64,000 nt of DNA from Rotaria socialis (taxonomy: Eukaryota > Rotifera > Eurotatoria > Philodinida > Philodinidae): the NCBI GenBank assembly GCA_905331475.1, contig CAJNYU010002723.1:1-64000 (forward strand), given 5' to 3'. Shown here in pieces: positions 13,596 to 27,367 of this stretch. Below the pieces are notes generated by a model that saw only the letters and a program-made list of their open reading frames with translations, made no database searches and had not been told where the DNA came from. The stretch's first letter is position 1. Each line of letters begins with the position of its first letter. The position numbers and the translations under genes are program-made.

Positions 13596-13940
13596 TCGAG
13601 TAAGCATACGCGCATAGCGCTCTATCCTAAAAAAAAGAGTGTGTTCTCCCGCTCTCTGTCTCTTTCTCTCTTTCGGCGCGCGCATAGCGCAATGTGATCA
13701 TCCATCATTGCATAGCATACAGAGAGAAAGAGACGTAGAGAAGAAAACCGTAATGATCGCTTCTCTCCTTCAGCAAGCAAGAAGAAAGACAGAAGAGAGA
13801 AGGAAGACGGCGGCGACACAAGAGAAAAAAACAACAACAGGCGCGCGCTTTTCTTACGCACAAACAATTGAAAATACACAACTCGAATTCGGAAGGCGGT
13901 AAACTTTTTTCTCACTCATGCTCTCTCTCTCTCTCTCTAG
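10630..13940. repeat. Microsatellite-rich region with GA/CT and TA tracts
   Basis: Many simple tracts are packed together: (GA)n at 11145-11170, (TA)n at 11286-11305, (GA)n near 11540-11560 and 11758-11774, CT/GA runs at 12710-12790 with (CG)n, (TA)n at 13248-13269, (CT)n at 13560-13592 and 13921-13938. Open frames here are Arg/Glu or Ser/Leu repeats produced by the tracts, not proteins. It is the whole upstream region of the SAMD1-like gene. The last tract, CT ending in AG immediately before that gene's ATG, looks like a polypyrimidine tract plus 3' splice site, so part of this region is probably 5' UTR or a 5' UTR intron. Confidence 0.7.
13560..13592. repeat. (CT)n microsatellite
   Basis: About 16 uninterrupted CT dinucleotides, the longest such tract in the window, flanked by TTTTCTCG and TTACTCGAGTAAG. 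Confidence 0.9.
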
Positions 13941-15516
13941 ATGATCTTCTCACCAATTACAACGATGAATACAGCACCGTTAATTCCACCACGTGTACAA
14001 TCACCGTCATTTATTCGTAAAAGAAATTTACCAACTCCGCCTCCTTCTTTTGCTGATGTCAACGATTCATCATCATGTTCTTCTTCTTCTTCTGTTTCTT
14101 CTGCTTATTCGACAACTACAACTACTAGCAGCACAACTCTTAGTGACAATAATAATACAGTAGCATCGTGTGATTTATTAAATATAATAACTGATGCTCG
14201 TTTTCGTCCCGTATTTCAAGCTATTGACGAAATAAAACGACGTAAATGTCGACCAGATCTCGAACGTATACTTAAATATGTTGGAAAACGATATGCTGGT
14301 AGTAATATTTCATATCAACGTGATGAAATACTTGTGATACTTGAAGATTTACTTAAATTAGGTCTTATAACAAAAGTATTTCATAAAGGTGGTTTTACTA
14401 TAAGAATTAAAAATGAAAAATATGCTAAACTTATCGAAAAAATGAATGTATGTTATAGTCAAAAAACACCAACAGCAACGCCAATGAGTCCTCATGAAGC
14501 AATGGCGGCTGCTGCAGCTGCTGGTACTATTAGTTTCAATGATCAAAAATGGCCAACAACAAAACAATATTTATTAAATTCAAATGAAATAAATAATAAT
14601 GGCCATCATCGTATACGTGAAACACCCTCACCAGAATTTGCTGTATTTAAAATGGGTAAGAAAGACAAATCATTCGTTTTCTTTTGTACTGTTCAACATA
14701 TTAGAGTTACTACGAGTTGATTACATAATGGAGTCGCACTCATCGTATGATGGTAGAGGGAAAAGAGAAAAGAAGAAGAAGAAGCAGAAGAAAAAAAAAG
14801 AAAAGAACGAGTAAAATCTTGCTTGTCGATACTCTCAACTTACTTATCCTATAGGCTATGTTTTGTTTCTCAACATATCATTTTTTATCTGCACAGATTT
14901 GATATAAAATTGTAATGAGAAGTCGAATGTTTTAGAATCACCATCATCATCATCGTCATCACCTGTATATTCGTCTAATGATCAAAATAATAATTCTGAA
15001 AAATTACCGATGATAAAAGAAAATACTCTTAAAAATGGATCAATTATTAATCCATCAACATCAACAACAAGATCAAATAATAAACGAAGTCGAAGTCAAG
15101 TAATATCATCATCAAATGAAAGTAAAAAACAATGTTTAATCAAAACATCGGATTCAATTCTCTCTTCAACTCCTCCTCCTACTCTTCCCATTGTTAATAA
15201 TCCTGATGAACATTTATTTCGTAAACCGTTAGTAACATACAATAATTTACCACCTATAACAATTGAACAGCTACTTGGATTACGCGGTGATATACCTGAT
15301 GTTCATAGTTGGTCAACAAATCAATTAAATGAATTTTTTTATCAACAAGGATATGAATATGCATCGATTGTATTAAATAAACTTCGCATCGATGGAAATA
15401 AATTGTATGAAATTAAACGAGAACAAGTATTTCACATGTCAACACTTAAAATTGGTAGAGCACTTAAACTATGGAATGTTATTGAACAGATACAACAGAA
15501 ATCATTATTATCTTAA
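13941..15516 (+). CDS. SAMD1-like protein: winged helix plus SAM domain
   Basis: Two exons, 13941-14655 and 14936-15516, give 431 residues. The donor is ATGG|GTAAGA and the acceptor TTTTAG|AATCA; the frame is kept across them. Residues about 88-158 (VFQAIDEIKRRKCRPDLERI onward) match the winged-helix domain of SAMD1 and the related KAT6A/B N-terminus, which bind unmethylated CpG-rich DNA. Residues about 360-427 (VHSWSTNQLNEFFYQQGYEY onward) form a SAM domain, used for self-assembly and contacts with other chromatin SAM proteins. Ser/Thr/Asn-rich linkers separate them, with a basic KRSRSQ patch. The same two-domain order as vertebrate SAMD1 supports a nuclear chromatin-repressor role by homology. 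ATG 13941 directly follows CTCTCTCTAG, a likely splice or trans-splice acceptor. Confidence 0.8.
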
Positions 15517-18199
15517 TGTTGGAATAATTTTTCTTTTTTTCTTCTTTGTGTGTTTATTTCTTTATATACGTGTACCTGTATGTATGTTGATTAAAGTAAA
15601 ATACAGATTTGAGTCTTTCCAAAAAAATAAAAAGAAGTTTTCTCTTCTTTCATAAAAAGCTCTTCAATCGTTACACAATAGTTTACCTCACTTATAGAGA
15701 AGTATTGATGCGTGATAAGAGCTTTCATAAGATAACTAGAATTCATCATTGTTCGAATCAAATTCATATATCTAATGTATTTATTTATTTTTCAATCTGT
15801 GCCAATATAAACGATAGAATAAACAGAAAACCACCGAAAAAAAAAGAGACGTTAGATTATTAAATCGATTGGCTGGTTTCTCGCATAAATGTATCATCTG
15901 TCAATGGACGTCGACATCGTTTAATGATGTTTATTTATCTTTTTTTGGTGCTAGATATATTTACTATTCGTGTTTTAATGATAAACAAATCTTCAAACTA
16001 TCCTACTGATTTCCATTAGATTATGTATGTTTGAGACGTTGAGGTTATTACTGATTTCTAGTTCGTTGAATTTTAAGTACACTCATATTAAGCTTTGTAA
16101 TATATTCTTGTGTTCTAAAGGCAAACCAGATTGTATAGAAATAAAAAGAATAGATGAAGAGGAAGACACTGTATTTGACAATTGGCTTCAAATGTCATCG
16201 TAGATTCCTGCTAGATAGAAGCGATATTTGAGTAAATCATTATAATGTAGAAACGATTATATTAAAAAACAAAGTTCTCATTTATTTTTACTAAGATTCT
16301 ATACAAGAAGTGAACCCATTCGTGACAGTGTTTGAAGCAGCAATGGGCCTACAAACTTGTTTGTAATATTAACCACGAAGTAAGTGGTGCAGGAAATGCG
16401 GGAGGTACATTAAGAAGTTCTTCCTTTAGAAAAGAAGACATTCTTCGAAAAATTAAAGGAAGAAGAGTGAAAAATATTTACCTTAAAACCGGATGCATGC
16501 AGGTTTGTCGCAGAACGCTTCATCTATTCAATAGTGTATATACTTTATTATCATACTTTGATGAGTACCCTGAGTAAACAAAATCCATGAATTTCATAAT
16601 TTCTAAGCAGATTGTACTATGCCAACATCAATTCCATTGATATTTTTGTATCGGATGACAACCGACTCTATGTATTAGTTAGGTTCACGATACTTTTTTC
16701 GTATCAGCCTTAAAATGTAACTGACATAAGTTTTATTTAATAGGATGCTTAAAGATTCATGCTTGACAATTCCAGATGTTTCTTTCCTTTTCTAAATACT
16801 ATTCGTATTGATGTTGCGTGATTATCTATTTATGAAATCTATCAATAATTTATTGAGACATGATAGTGAAATTCAAATGAAACCTTTCTTTTTATTGCGA
16901 TTTTGTTGAACAAATTCAATAGCTAATATGACGATCAGATAGCAAACGTTAACAAAAATAAAATCTGAAATATTCTCAAATAAAGTCATTGAGTACAAAG
17001 GAAACATAACTCGCGATTTTTTCTAAAGAATATCTTTTTCTATTTTTACTCGCATCTTTATTCATGCAATTGTTTCCTGATATTTCTTCAGCGGTTATTT
17101 CCGAAGAACAGATAATTCTCTACAAATGTATTTCACACTATCAAACATGAAATCATAAATACCGCGCCAAATAGTATGATAAACAGTCTTTTATTATAGG
17201 ACACGTGACAATTCGCATATTAAGATTTCCAGTGAACAACGTACGGTTTCAATACAGTAAACAAACATCACTAAATTATTGTAGCCGCTAAGAGACAATA
17301 AGTGATCCATTGAATTTCTTTCTTTTCGAATATGATCAGTTCAACGACTTAGATATGCTATTTAGAAGAATTTTGCATTTGATAATATTACATGAAAGTT
17401 GAATGATTTTTATTATGGTCACTGAAAATTCGTCTCGGAATCATTCAAATACTACTTTAAATTTTATAACTAACACTGGATCTATGTTCATTTTCTGTAA
17501 GAATGCTTATTGGCATATCAGGAGGATTCTATGCTAGTTCATGACACAATTTAAACATTAGCATTTTAACAACAATAATATATGATTTTACTTTCGCTGA
17601 CAGTTTAGATAATTAAAAGAAAGGATATGATCTTTAAAAAAATTTGTATAAATTTTGCTCATAATTTCTGCTATTCGACTAATGATAAATTTATCTGCAT
17701 GACTAATTTCAGGTGAACTTTTTACCATGAAAATAACCAGAAGTCTTCGAACATTTATTCATTTATTTTAACGTCGATTATCTTTATTCTGCTTTTTTTT
17801 TCTTTTTTTTCTTATAAAACTTGAATTATATATTGTGCTGGATTAGTTGGCTTATATTCCATTCTATTTAGAAGTTCTATTTCGTTAATAAGATTTATTA
17901 AGTTTTCCCTTTAAATACACTGCGTCTTACTAACAAGAAAACTTTTTTTCCTTTGAAAAACAATTAGATTTCATATTTTCTATTTATAGTGTTATTTGTT
18001 CTATTCATCTATTTTTTAGTTTCTGAAAAATATACAAAGATCATCGTTTATGTTATTAAGCACCATGTATGTATATATATTTAAATAAATGTTAAATCAC
18101 TTTTCATTATATAACAAGAAAAAAAGAAAAACAAATAAACAGTAAACCCAAATAGAATGTGCATATACACAATCACCCCTCTAACGAAAGACGTTGAAT
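15517..18199. other. Gene-free stretch between convergent genes
   Basis: Contains the 3' flanks of the SAMD1-like gene (plus) and of the GCN2-like gene (minus). A plus-strand open frame at 16332-16577 begins at TTG and has no known domain. No RNA gene or repeat seen. Confidence 0.4.
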
Positions 18200-21100
18200 T
18201 CAAGTACAGGCAGCCATAAATCGATAGAAATCAGTTTTATAAGAGACAATGACAAACAATTTCGATTTTTTCACGAAACGTAATTCTTTCAATTGATCAG
18301 AAAATCGATTTATTGTATCGTGAAAACGCGTTGGAATTTGTTCAATTGTTAAACGCAATGATTTATAATAAGATACTTCATCTTCAATACATAATGTTGA
18401 TATGAGTGTTGTTAAAATTGAATCTGGCACGTCAAACACGAATATTTCAATACGACTTTTTGATGTAAATAATGTTGATATTGACGAGAATTTATATTGA
18501 AGCTTAAATTAAAATAAAAAGTTTATTTTCGAAAACAAAAATCATAGAATGCTTTACTTGATTTTCAATTTTCTTTTTTGATATTGATTTATGCATAGCT
18601 TCAATGAAATAGAGATAAAAATTTAATTGCGCACCAGCACTAACTGGTTCACTATTCGCGTTTAATGATGATGAAGATGAAACATTTTTTATTGAAGTAC
18701 CACTGGATGTACTTAATATTTGTGGTTGCAATGATTGTTCAGTATCATTGAACAGATTAGATGATACTCCACTATTATTTATATTATTGAGATTTGTATT
18801 ATTGCTATCTGTTCGATAGTATTGAACAATTTGACCGCTGGAAAAACGTTTATCATTGAAAACTTTACCATTTTCATACATACGAAAACGAAAACCTTCA
18901 TCAATTGAATCATCTCTACCATAAATTAGGTAAGTATAACCACATGAGACACAATATTGATCGAGAATTTCGAAATTCTATGAGAAAAAAACATAAATTC
19001 TATGAGATTAAAATTTAATATGACACGAGGATGGACAATTTTTTGTTGTAAGAAGACAAAGAGGTCGGAACGAATCGTGATTCTTGATTGAAGGAATAGA
19101 ACTTATAAAATTCTTATTCTCATTGAAAGCTAGATAATATTGATGATTCTTAAAGTTTATCGAGGCAATTCCTTAGGGCCTAAAGCATGAAGTATACATG
19201 TAATCGATATTGTATAGCTCATCGCGCAAAACGAACATTATTAAAAAAGAAGATCACCGAACTGATTGTATTCGAAATAAAAGTTATTCATATGAAAATT
19301 TGAATATCTTATAAATGACACTTTCGATAATATTGAATTTGTCAATCATCATTTCGGCAATGTCTCTTTCGGCGAAATCTACATTGATCCTTGTAATCGT
19401 TAGATTCAGTATACTAATTCAAAACAAATCGAATGGAAACCCTCTGGAGAATATAATTTTCGTTTCTAAGAATCGTTGATCAATTGAAACGAGCTATCTT
19501 ATTTATTTTTCGTATCTTTTGTTTATCTTCTCACTATTCGATATCATAATATTAAAAAGCCTTAACTTGATAAGTTCTTAGCTTTTTCTTTTTAAATGGA
19601 TTGTGTATGGACTGGCAGACAGATCAATTCTTCACTATCGATCATGCCTGATATCTTGAACATATAGTATATTTGTAGACATTCACAAAAGCTTCTCCTG
19701 GGAAGAAATCTGATTGTTAATAACATTACTGAAGACAGGTAAGTCTCCTGTAGACTAGCGGTTAAGTTTCTACTTGACATCTATTCTCAATAGTATGTCT
19801 CTTCGAAAAAGCTATATAAAATGTTTACTATTCAACGTGAACATCTGAACATATCGATATTACAAGTATATAAGCAATACTTTAAAATTCTCTGACATTT
19901 ACCGATGGTAATTCATAAAAAGTATCAACGCCAATACCATTCGTAACAAGATCATGACGAAGTCGTAATAAATCGATAGTATGATTGCCCAGACAAATCA
20001 CTGTATCACAAGGCTTTGTATTATTCTATTGAATAGATTGGAAATTCAAAAAGAAAAAAAGCTTAAAATTCCAAACGAACTATTAAACGATTTGAAATTG
20101 TTGTTAGCGTGGTGGAATGTTGAAGAAAACGTTCCATATCAAAACTCACACCGACAATATGAGGTAAATCATTAGAAAGTGTTTTTTGAGATGGTCGCCG
20201 AAAATGTGCAAGCTATAATAGATTATTGATTAGTAATTGAGACGAAAAAAAACAAATCTAACAAACATACCAATGGATCATATCTACCACCGCCAGCGTA
20301 GACTTCATAAACAGATCGTTTCTTTCGTTGTACAACAGAAGCTAATTGAAATATAAAACCGGAAAATGTATTTATATCTAATATGGGATTAAGTGTCATA
20401 AATCGCAGTGTTAAATGTATCTAAAATAGACAAGAAATAAAATAATTAAGGAAAAGAAATAGATTCAAATTCGTACAGGCATGGTAACACCAAACCAGCG
20501 TGCATATTGAACAATTTTTTCTAATTCATCGACAATATTTTTCAATAATTTTGAACCCTAAATGTAAAATAAATAAAAATATGTTTTTATTTGTTTAACA
20601 TCAATTCTGACCTCAGTTTTAGCTTTACTAAAACCTTTCAAATGTGTTATGATTTCATCGAAGGGCCCATCTTTATCCAATAGTGTTTGAATGCGATTTG
20701 CTGTTTGTTCACTGATACCATTTTCAATTAAATGCATAGCTACTGTTGTATTTGTCGAATCAAATCGACTCTAAATGAATAAAAAATACAAAGAGAATTA
20801 GATCAAGCTCATAATTATGTAGCATTATTATACTTTATTAATGGCCGCTAAAATCGAACTAATCTTATCAATAGGTACATCGAAAAAGATTAATATAGAA
20901 CGTAGCAATTGACTATGATTTAATCGGATAAATACATTTCGTTTCTTAATGTGAAATAAAATAATGACGTTTTTGTTTCTTTTTTGAAAATCTTTACCTT
21001 GTGTAATTGTAATTCTTCGATTACATCCTGACTTACAGCTAATATTTCAGCATCCGGAAGAAAACTTGTCGAAAAAAAAAATATTAAATTATTTTATGAA

Positions 21101-24100
21101 GTATTCTAAAATTTTCTCACGTTGATTGAGTGAATATAATATCAAAACCGCATTCAGTTAATTCTCGTGGATGCATTTCTGTAACGCCTTCACGATAAAC
21201 ACTTCCGATTTGATAACATTTCAATGTTGTTAAACCATTTAAACCGTGATGAGATACACATCGAGCAATAAAACGAGCTAAGGGAACCTACAGAAAAATC
21301 GTATAGAGTTTTTTTTTCTCCAATAAATGCAACACTTGAAAGTGATTAGTAAGTCATTAAGGTTTTCTTACTTTTGAATCAAATGCAAGTGAAACAATGA
21401 GACCAGTTGAAGATATAAATTTTAAATTTGAGCATTCATTTTTACTATAAATCGATGTATCTGGTATAAATATTGGTAAGCGCATAAGAAAAGCTCCGTA
21501 TTTTTCAAATATCCGAATAAAACTATTGCGTATACTGGCATAAACACGTGAATCTCGATGAAATATCTCTAACTAAAAATAATGAATGCAAAAGTTAAAA
21601 TTCCAAAATAAAATTTCATCGAAAAACCTTATTAAAATCAATTTCTATATCGGAATCAAATGTTGCATCACGTGCAATATTATTTTTTCTTTGAAATAAT
21701 TTTGTGATTGTTTTTCTATAATAGAAAGATTGTAAATCATTATTTGTACTATTGATCATTCGATCTAATAATTGTTCGTATTGTTCTTCTTGTTCAAATG
21801 GAATTATATTTGATTCTAATAATGTATTTGCACTTGGCCTTTTGTCCGATTCATGATTAAGCATCTGTACAACTAATTCATACTAGAATATAAAATCTAA
21901 AATTTCGCGTGTTTTCTTCTTATCGAAATTTACATGACGTGAAAATGATTTTTGACGAAAATGATTCGGTACGTTAATTTCTGGACGACGTAATTCACAT
22001 AAGATTTTTGCACGTTCCATCGATGTATTAAACGGATAACACATTTCAAAAAATGTTACACCCAAACTGTATATATCAACTTTCTAATTAATAGAAAATA
22101 AACTTTTTAAGAAATGTTTGTTTTTAACGTTTTCAACTGACTTCAGTCGGAGCTACACGCGGACCAGTTAATAGTTCTGGTGCAATATAGAATGTTGTGC
22201 CAACCGGGGTACTTATAAGTCCACCATCTTTGATTTCTAATGACCAACTTGATTTTTGATCTGGATGTAGTTGTGATTGTGTAGATGAATCAGAATAGCC
22301 CTATTGAACGAAAAGAATATGAGACAATTTTTGATTGAAAACAGTTATCTGAGGTCACTAAACTTCATTGTAACAGAATTTATTTGCTTAGTATAGAAGA
22401 AATTTTAATAGAAAACATTTTAAATATCCAAATATATCGATGATTTTCATAAGATTTTGTCGAGTGTAAGAGTCAATTTTAATGACTTTTATTTTGCACA
22501 TAGTGTATATAAAATTAAAGCTTACGGATAGTTTGCTGATAGTTGCAAGGCCAAGATCTCCGATTTTTGCATGTCCATTTGAATCAAGTAGGATATTTCC
22601 TGGTTTTAAATCTCGATGAATAATTGTCTATGAATAAATTCAATTGAAAAATACTTTCGAAAATTAAAAATACGGTTTGAATTACTTTGCTATGCATATG
22701 CTTAAGACCGTCCAAGATTTCACGTAATAACATCCAAATCATTTTTGGCTTTTCTTGTAATATTCCTCGGTCTATTAACTGTTTTAATGTATTTCCTTCA
22801 CAATATTCCATCTAGATAAGATAATTATAATTAAATTAACATAAATATGTGCATGTTTTTTGCTGTTACTTGTATAAATAAAACTCGTTGGATACAATCA
22901 TCAGCATTATTGTTGACGGACGATGACGAACTTGACTGATCATTTTTCTTTCCTTCGATTGGATTTTCCGATTTCTGAAAACAAAATACAAAATATATTG
23001 AATAATATTTTTCTGGTAAAATGCTTTTCAAGCTATTTTATAAGCAATTTTAAATCGCATATACCTTCGAATATTTAACTGCGCATTCATATTAAAAGCA
23101 AATGAGTAGCTTTTTATTTTTTTTCCGAAAGGAACATGTGTCTTCTGTTCAAATCATTGTGGTTTTATAAAAGTCACGATGGTTAAGATTCGTGAATTAG
23201 ATCTGTGCAGTGTAAATAACATTGTAATTTGTTTTCGCTAACTCAATGTCGGACTGCTCCGTGTGGGATATCACACAAATATTGATATTCGAATTTCGAC
23301 ATGGAATTAGTGAGAGTATAGTTCTATCTTTGGATAGGAACGATGATGTGATTAAAAAAAAGATTCAGAGAAAAAATTATCTCTATGCGCAAGTTAAAAT
23401 CTTTGTCGACAGATGAGTTTTTTTTTGGCGAGTACTTGAAGTTCACTAAAAAGGCTACTATAAAATGTAATACTAACAATAATATCCATTTCCGAGGGAT
23501 AGGTAGTCCGTCTATAGAAGGTTCTAGATAATGCTTGGGATAGGTGTGCACTGGATGCTACATTCCCAGGGATAGCCGCGTTTCATCACTAAGTAGAACA
23601 GCTGGTGGGCACCGTGTTGAACAACCATAATGATAATAAGCAACTATTCATGGTTATGCTGAAATGAGTGCATAGTTATCAAGCAATTAATCATCCTCAT
23701 AGATATATTATAAAATTAAGTCAAATGTAAAAATGATTCTAAATAATTCCATTGTAAATCCTCTAATATTTTTTTCTTTTTTGATTTTCTAGAAAAATTG
23801 TATTACCATTCTAAAATACTGCGAAGTAAATGAAGTTCTTTAAAACAAGAATAAGAAAGACTGGAAATATGCAAACAGTACACTTACATCAGCATTATTG
23901 TCGCCATGCTCAAATACAATCATATCATCAGTTCTTTCAACTCGATGAAACGTTCTATTCAAAAGCAGCAAATTATTTAATTTAATTTGTCCCTTTCATA
24001 AAATCAAACCTTGTGTCAAATACACCACTTTCATCATCGGATGGCGTTGATGATGTGGTTGCACTTGATGAACTACTGTCTTCATTTTCTTGTCCATTTT

Positions 24101-27100
24101 CAATCAATATATCTGGTATTAATCCATGCAGATCATTTCTTAAACTATCTTCTTTTATAGATTTGCTTTTCCGAGGTCGGCCTGATTTAGTTGATGGTAA
24201 AGAACCGCTCGAAGATTTACTTTGATTTGGCAATGACATTTGTTCAGTCCATGTGCTGTAATATCTATAGGAAAGAAAAGAAACAGAAATTTTCTTTCTG
24301 CTTTTTTTTGGAATAGCGTATGTCTATTGACGAGAGTTTACCTAACAATATTTTGATGATTTAACTTCGAAAGTAGTTTAACTTCTCTGGTAATTTTTTT
24401 ATTCACTTGTTTATTTGCACTTTTAAGAAGAATTTGCTTCACAGCATAAAAACATCCATCTAATTTGTTTTGCACCTAAATTATTTTGATTTTCGAATTT
24501 TGTTTTCCTTTTTTTGAATATTATTCGTTTTACTTTAAAAACATGACCAAAGCCTCCTCGGCCAATCATTCCAATAACTTCAAAATCAGACTTAAGACGA
24601 GATTGTGCTGAAACAAGCATTTCGTCATTATTGCTATTCGTTGAACTATTATCACGATCTAAAAAATTTTCATGTAATCGAAATAATTTATTTCTAATTA
24701 TTCTCTTACGATCCGTTTCGGAAATCATCGTATCGAAATTTGTCTGTGATTCAACGCGATTAACAAGAAATGGATCGACTGATAATTGTTTTACTGATTC
24801 GCCATTGGCACATCTAGACAAAACAAAAAGTTATTTCCATGATTTTTCATAAAACATGCCTTTGTAAAAAATCTCGAAATTCATCAGATAACGTTGATGG
24901 TGCATCAATAATACAATCATGCGTTCGACCAGTGGCCAAATTTAGTAGAAGTAAACCCTATTCAATTAAAATACACGTATAACAATGTCTATCGCAAAAA
25001 CGTCCAAGTCAAAATCTCCATCCAGCTAAACGCTGAAAGCGGTTGACTTGGTTCTTTCAAAAAACGAAGTCAATTTGATTGCCTACTAATATTTGTTTTT
25101 AAAACATTAGAACATTATACGATAGTGTATTAAGTTTTGCTGAAAACAAAAATTTATTGCGAAACTTAGTTTTATCGGGCAAGAGTTTTTCTCCAAAAAA
25201 CGATGGCTAGAACTTCTAGGGTGTAGATTTTGACTTGTGCAATAGAGTTTTGTATAAACCATTTTACCATATCATAAATATCATTTTTGGTTGAACCATG
25301 TAATGATCGCGGAAGTTGGGATTCGTGAAATAAGATATGTAGATCGTTTAATCTAATCATATAAAAAATAATTTTAAGAATAAAAATAATGATCAAACCT
25401 TCGAACAAAACTTGTGCGAGTTATTTTAATTCCTGTTGTACAGAGATAAACAGATTTCGTCTAGAGAGAGAGAAAAACGGAAACTTTCATGATGAATTAA
25501 AAGCATAGTTTTACATTTATTGCACGATGAATTATGGATTTTGAATGCAAAAATAGCAGTACTTCACAAAGTGATATTGCAATTTTCTTTAACAAAGATT
25601 CCGATACGGGACAATAATTAAATACTTCAAGAGAACTCGCTTCTGGCCAATCGGTTAAAACCTATTAAAAGACAAAATAAAATTTGGTCAACATATAAAA
25701 AAAAGACGAAAGAAGCCATCATGATTTACTCGAAATGTATAAGTAGCCGTATCATGAACCAAATATTGATACGCAACTATTTTACATAGTAAATTATGTC
25801 TTATATTAAGTAAACGTCTCATATCATTTTCGATATTTCCTATTTCACTGCGATATTGTGCAAGGAAATTTTCTAGATCAAGTGTTTTATCATCGTTTTG
25901 TACACTTTCAAAATTCCATTCATAAAGACAATAAACATTTGCTGAATCGCCATCAGTGCATATATACGATGTATTAAGTATTTGATCGGATATTATTGGA
26001 TGCATTTCTTTGTATAATACGTGACCACGACGTACGCTGACTTCTATTGGATTTTCAAATTTAATTATAGTTTCTGACATGATACGAGCTAATTTAACAG
26101 GTTTTGTTGATGATACGTCAGACTGAAATATATAAAAATAAACATTCTGAGAGTGTCAAATTAAAGAAGACACAAAGAAATTTAAATTTCGACACCGATA
26201 AAGGAAAAAGACTGAAGATATTTTGATTGACATTTCATTGATTTCTTTAAGTTACCTGTAGTTTCAAGATCATACAATAACGCTAAATCCGAACACTTAA
26301 ATCTACAAATTTTATTCGACTTTTAGTAAAATCTCATAATTTATCGGTGTTTGATTACATAAGAATATTTTAGTTACTCTTAAAAAATTTGAGTTCTTTA
26401 AAAGACTAAAACGAAATTATTCACCTGTCTATATCGTTGTTTTTCTGCTTGTTTTGAATGTTCTTCTCGAATAGCATTAATTTCTCGTTCAATTTGTTGA
26501 TGTTCCTAAATACAAAATTATGCGACCAATAGTTCATTTTTTGTAGTCAACAAACATCATTCTCGGGATTTTGTTCAGGTGACACTTGTATTTGAGATGG
26601 TGGCCGTCGTTTGGTACGAAATTCGTCTAAAAACGTTTGCGCATAATGTGCCAGTAAATAAATCATTTCCTATAAAACAATATTGAATTATATGCCATGA
26701 AATAATAATATATCTCTCTATATATTTACTCCTCCGGTATAATTTTGCGCTTGAATTCGAAGTTCTTTTTCGCATCGTTCTAAAGCTTCGATAGGAAAAT
26801 TTTTTGGATTGGCTAATTCTAGTTTAGGAACTCTAAAATATTTCGAATTAGATGATCAGTTGAATGAAAGAATAAAACTCATTTACTCATTGGGATAGTT
26901 TGCTGTTTCTTGGACAATTAAATCAAATGTTGGATCATTTATTTGTTGTATTATTGTGCTATCGGATCGTACCGGTGTGAGTGTCAAAATAAAATGAGGC
27001 GGATATAAACGTTTGTCGCGCTTGCTACGACGATCCTTCAAAGCATTATTATAAATTGCGCTCAGAACACGAAGTTCGTTTTCTTGAGCATGTTTGAGAT

Positions 27101-27110
27101 TTGACTCCAT
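18200..27110 (-). CDS. EIF2AK4: GCN2-type eIF2alpha kinase
   Basis: Domain order matches GCN2. An RWD domain starts at ATG 27110 ([18 protein letters not shown]) and is followed by a charged coiled-coil exon. A pseudokinase spans about 26120-24880. The kinase spans about 24830-21850 with glycine loop GRGGFG, Lys in [14 protein letters not shown]-like helix, RYYSTWTEQ, a Ser-rich kinase insert (24240-22830), [13 protein letters not shown] and a T/E activation segment ([12 protein letters not shown]). A HisRS-like region (about 21600-18900) and a C-terminal region ending at TGA 18200 follow. GCN2 senses uncharged tRNA and stalled ribosomes and phosphorylates eIF2alpha. The Mg-binding motif reads DLG, not DFG (GDLGLAT), as in WNK and NEK kinases. 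About 25 exons; most introns are short, but two of about 900 bp (near 18980-19900 and 22980-23885) hold no recognisable gene. The upstream in-frame TTG is not taken as start. Confidence 0.9.
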
Positions 27111-27367
27111 CTTGTAGACGGAGTGACTCAAACTATAGGTTAAACATTAAAACCGAATATCTAAAGAAATTTTCAAAACAAATTGCAACACATTTTCGAA
27201 ACATTCTAATAAATTATATACTGCAGATTTTTAGTTTTTTCTTATTGTTGAATAACTTGTCCAATCAATAATGTTTTTCAAACTTGTTTTTCATTGGATA
27301 AATCTGTTGTAGCTGCTCTTTAGTGTGTATATTAACAGTGTATGATGCTCGATAAATTTTTCACAAA
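27111..27367. promoter_or_regulatory. Shared head-to-head promoter region with a uORF
   Basis: Only 257 bp separate the start codons of the GCN2-like gene (minus) and the membrane-protein gene (plus), so both promoters must lie here or overlap. A nine-codon upstream frame, ATG 27342 to TGA 27369-27371, ends across the main plus-strand ATG at 27368. Confidence 0.6.

Noticed and set aside
16332-16577. Plus-strand 81-codon frame
   Set aside because: Starts at TTG and resembles no family; surroundings are noncoding.
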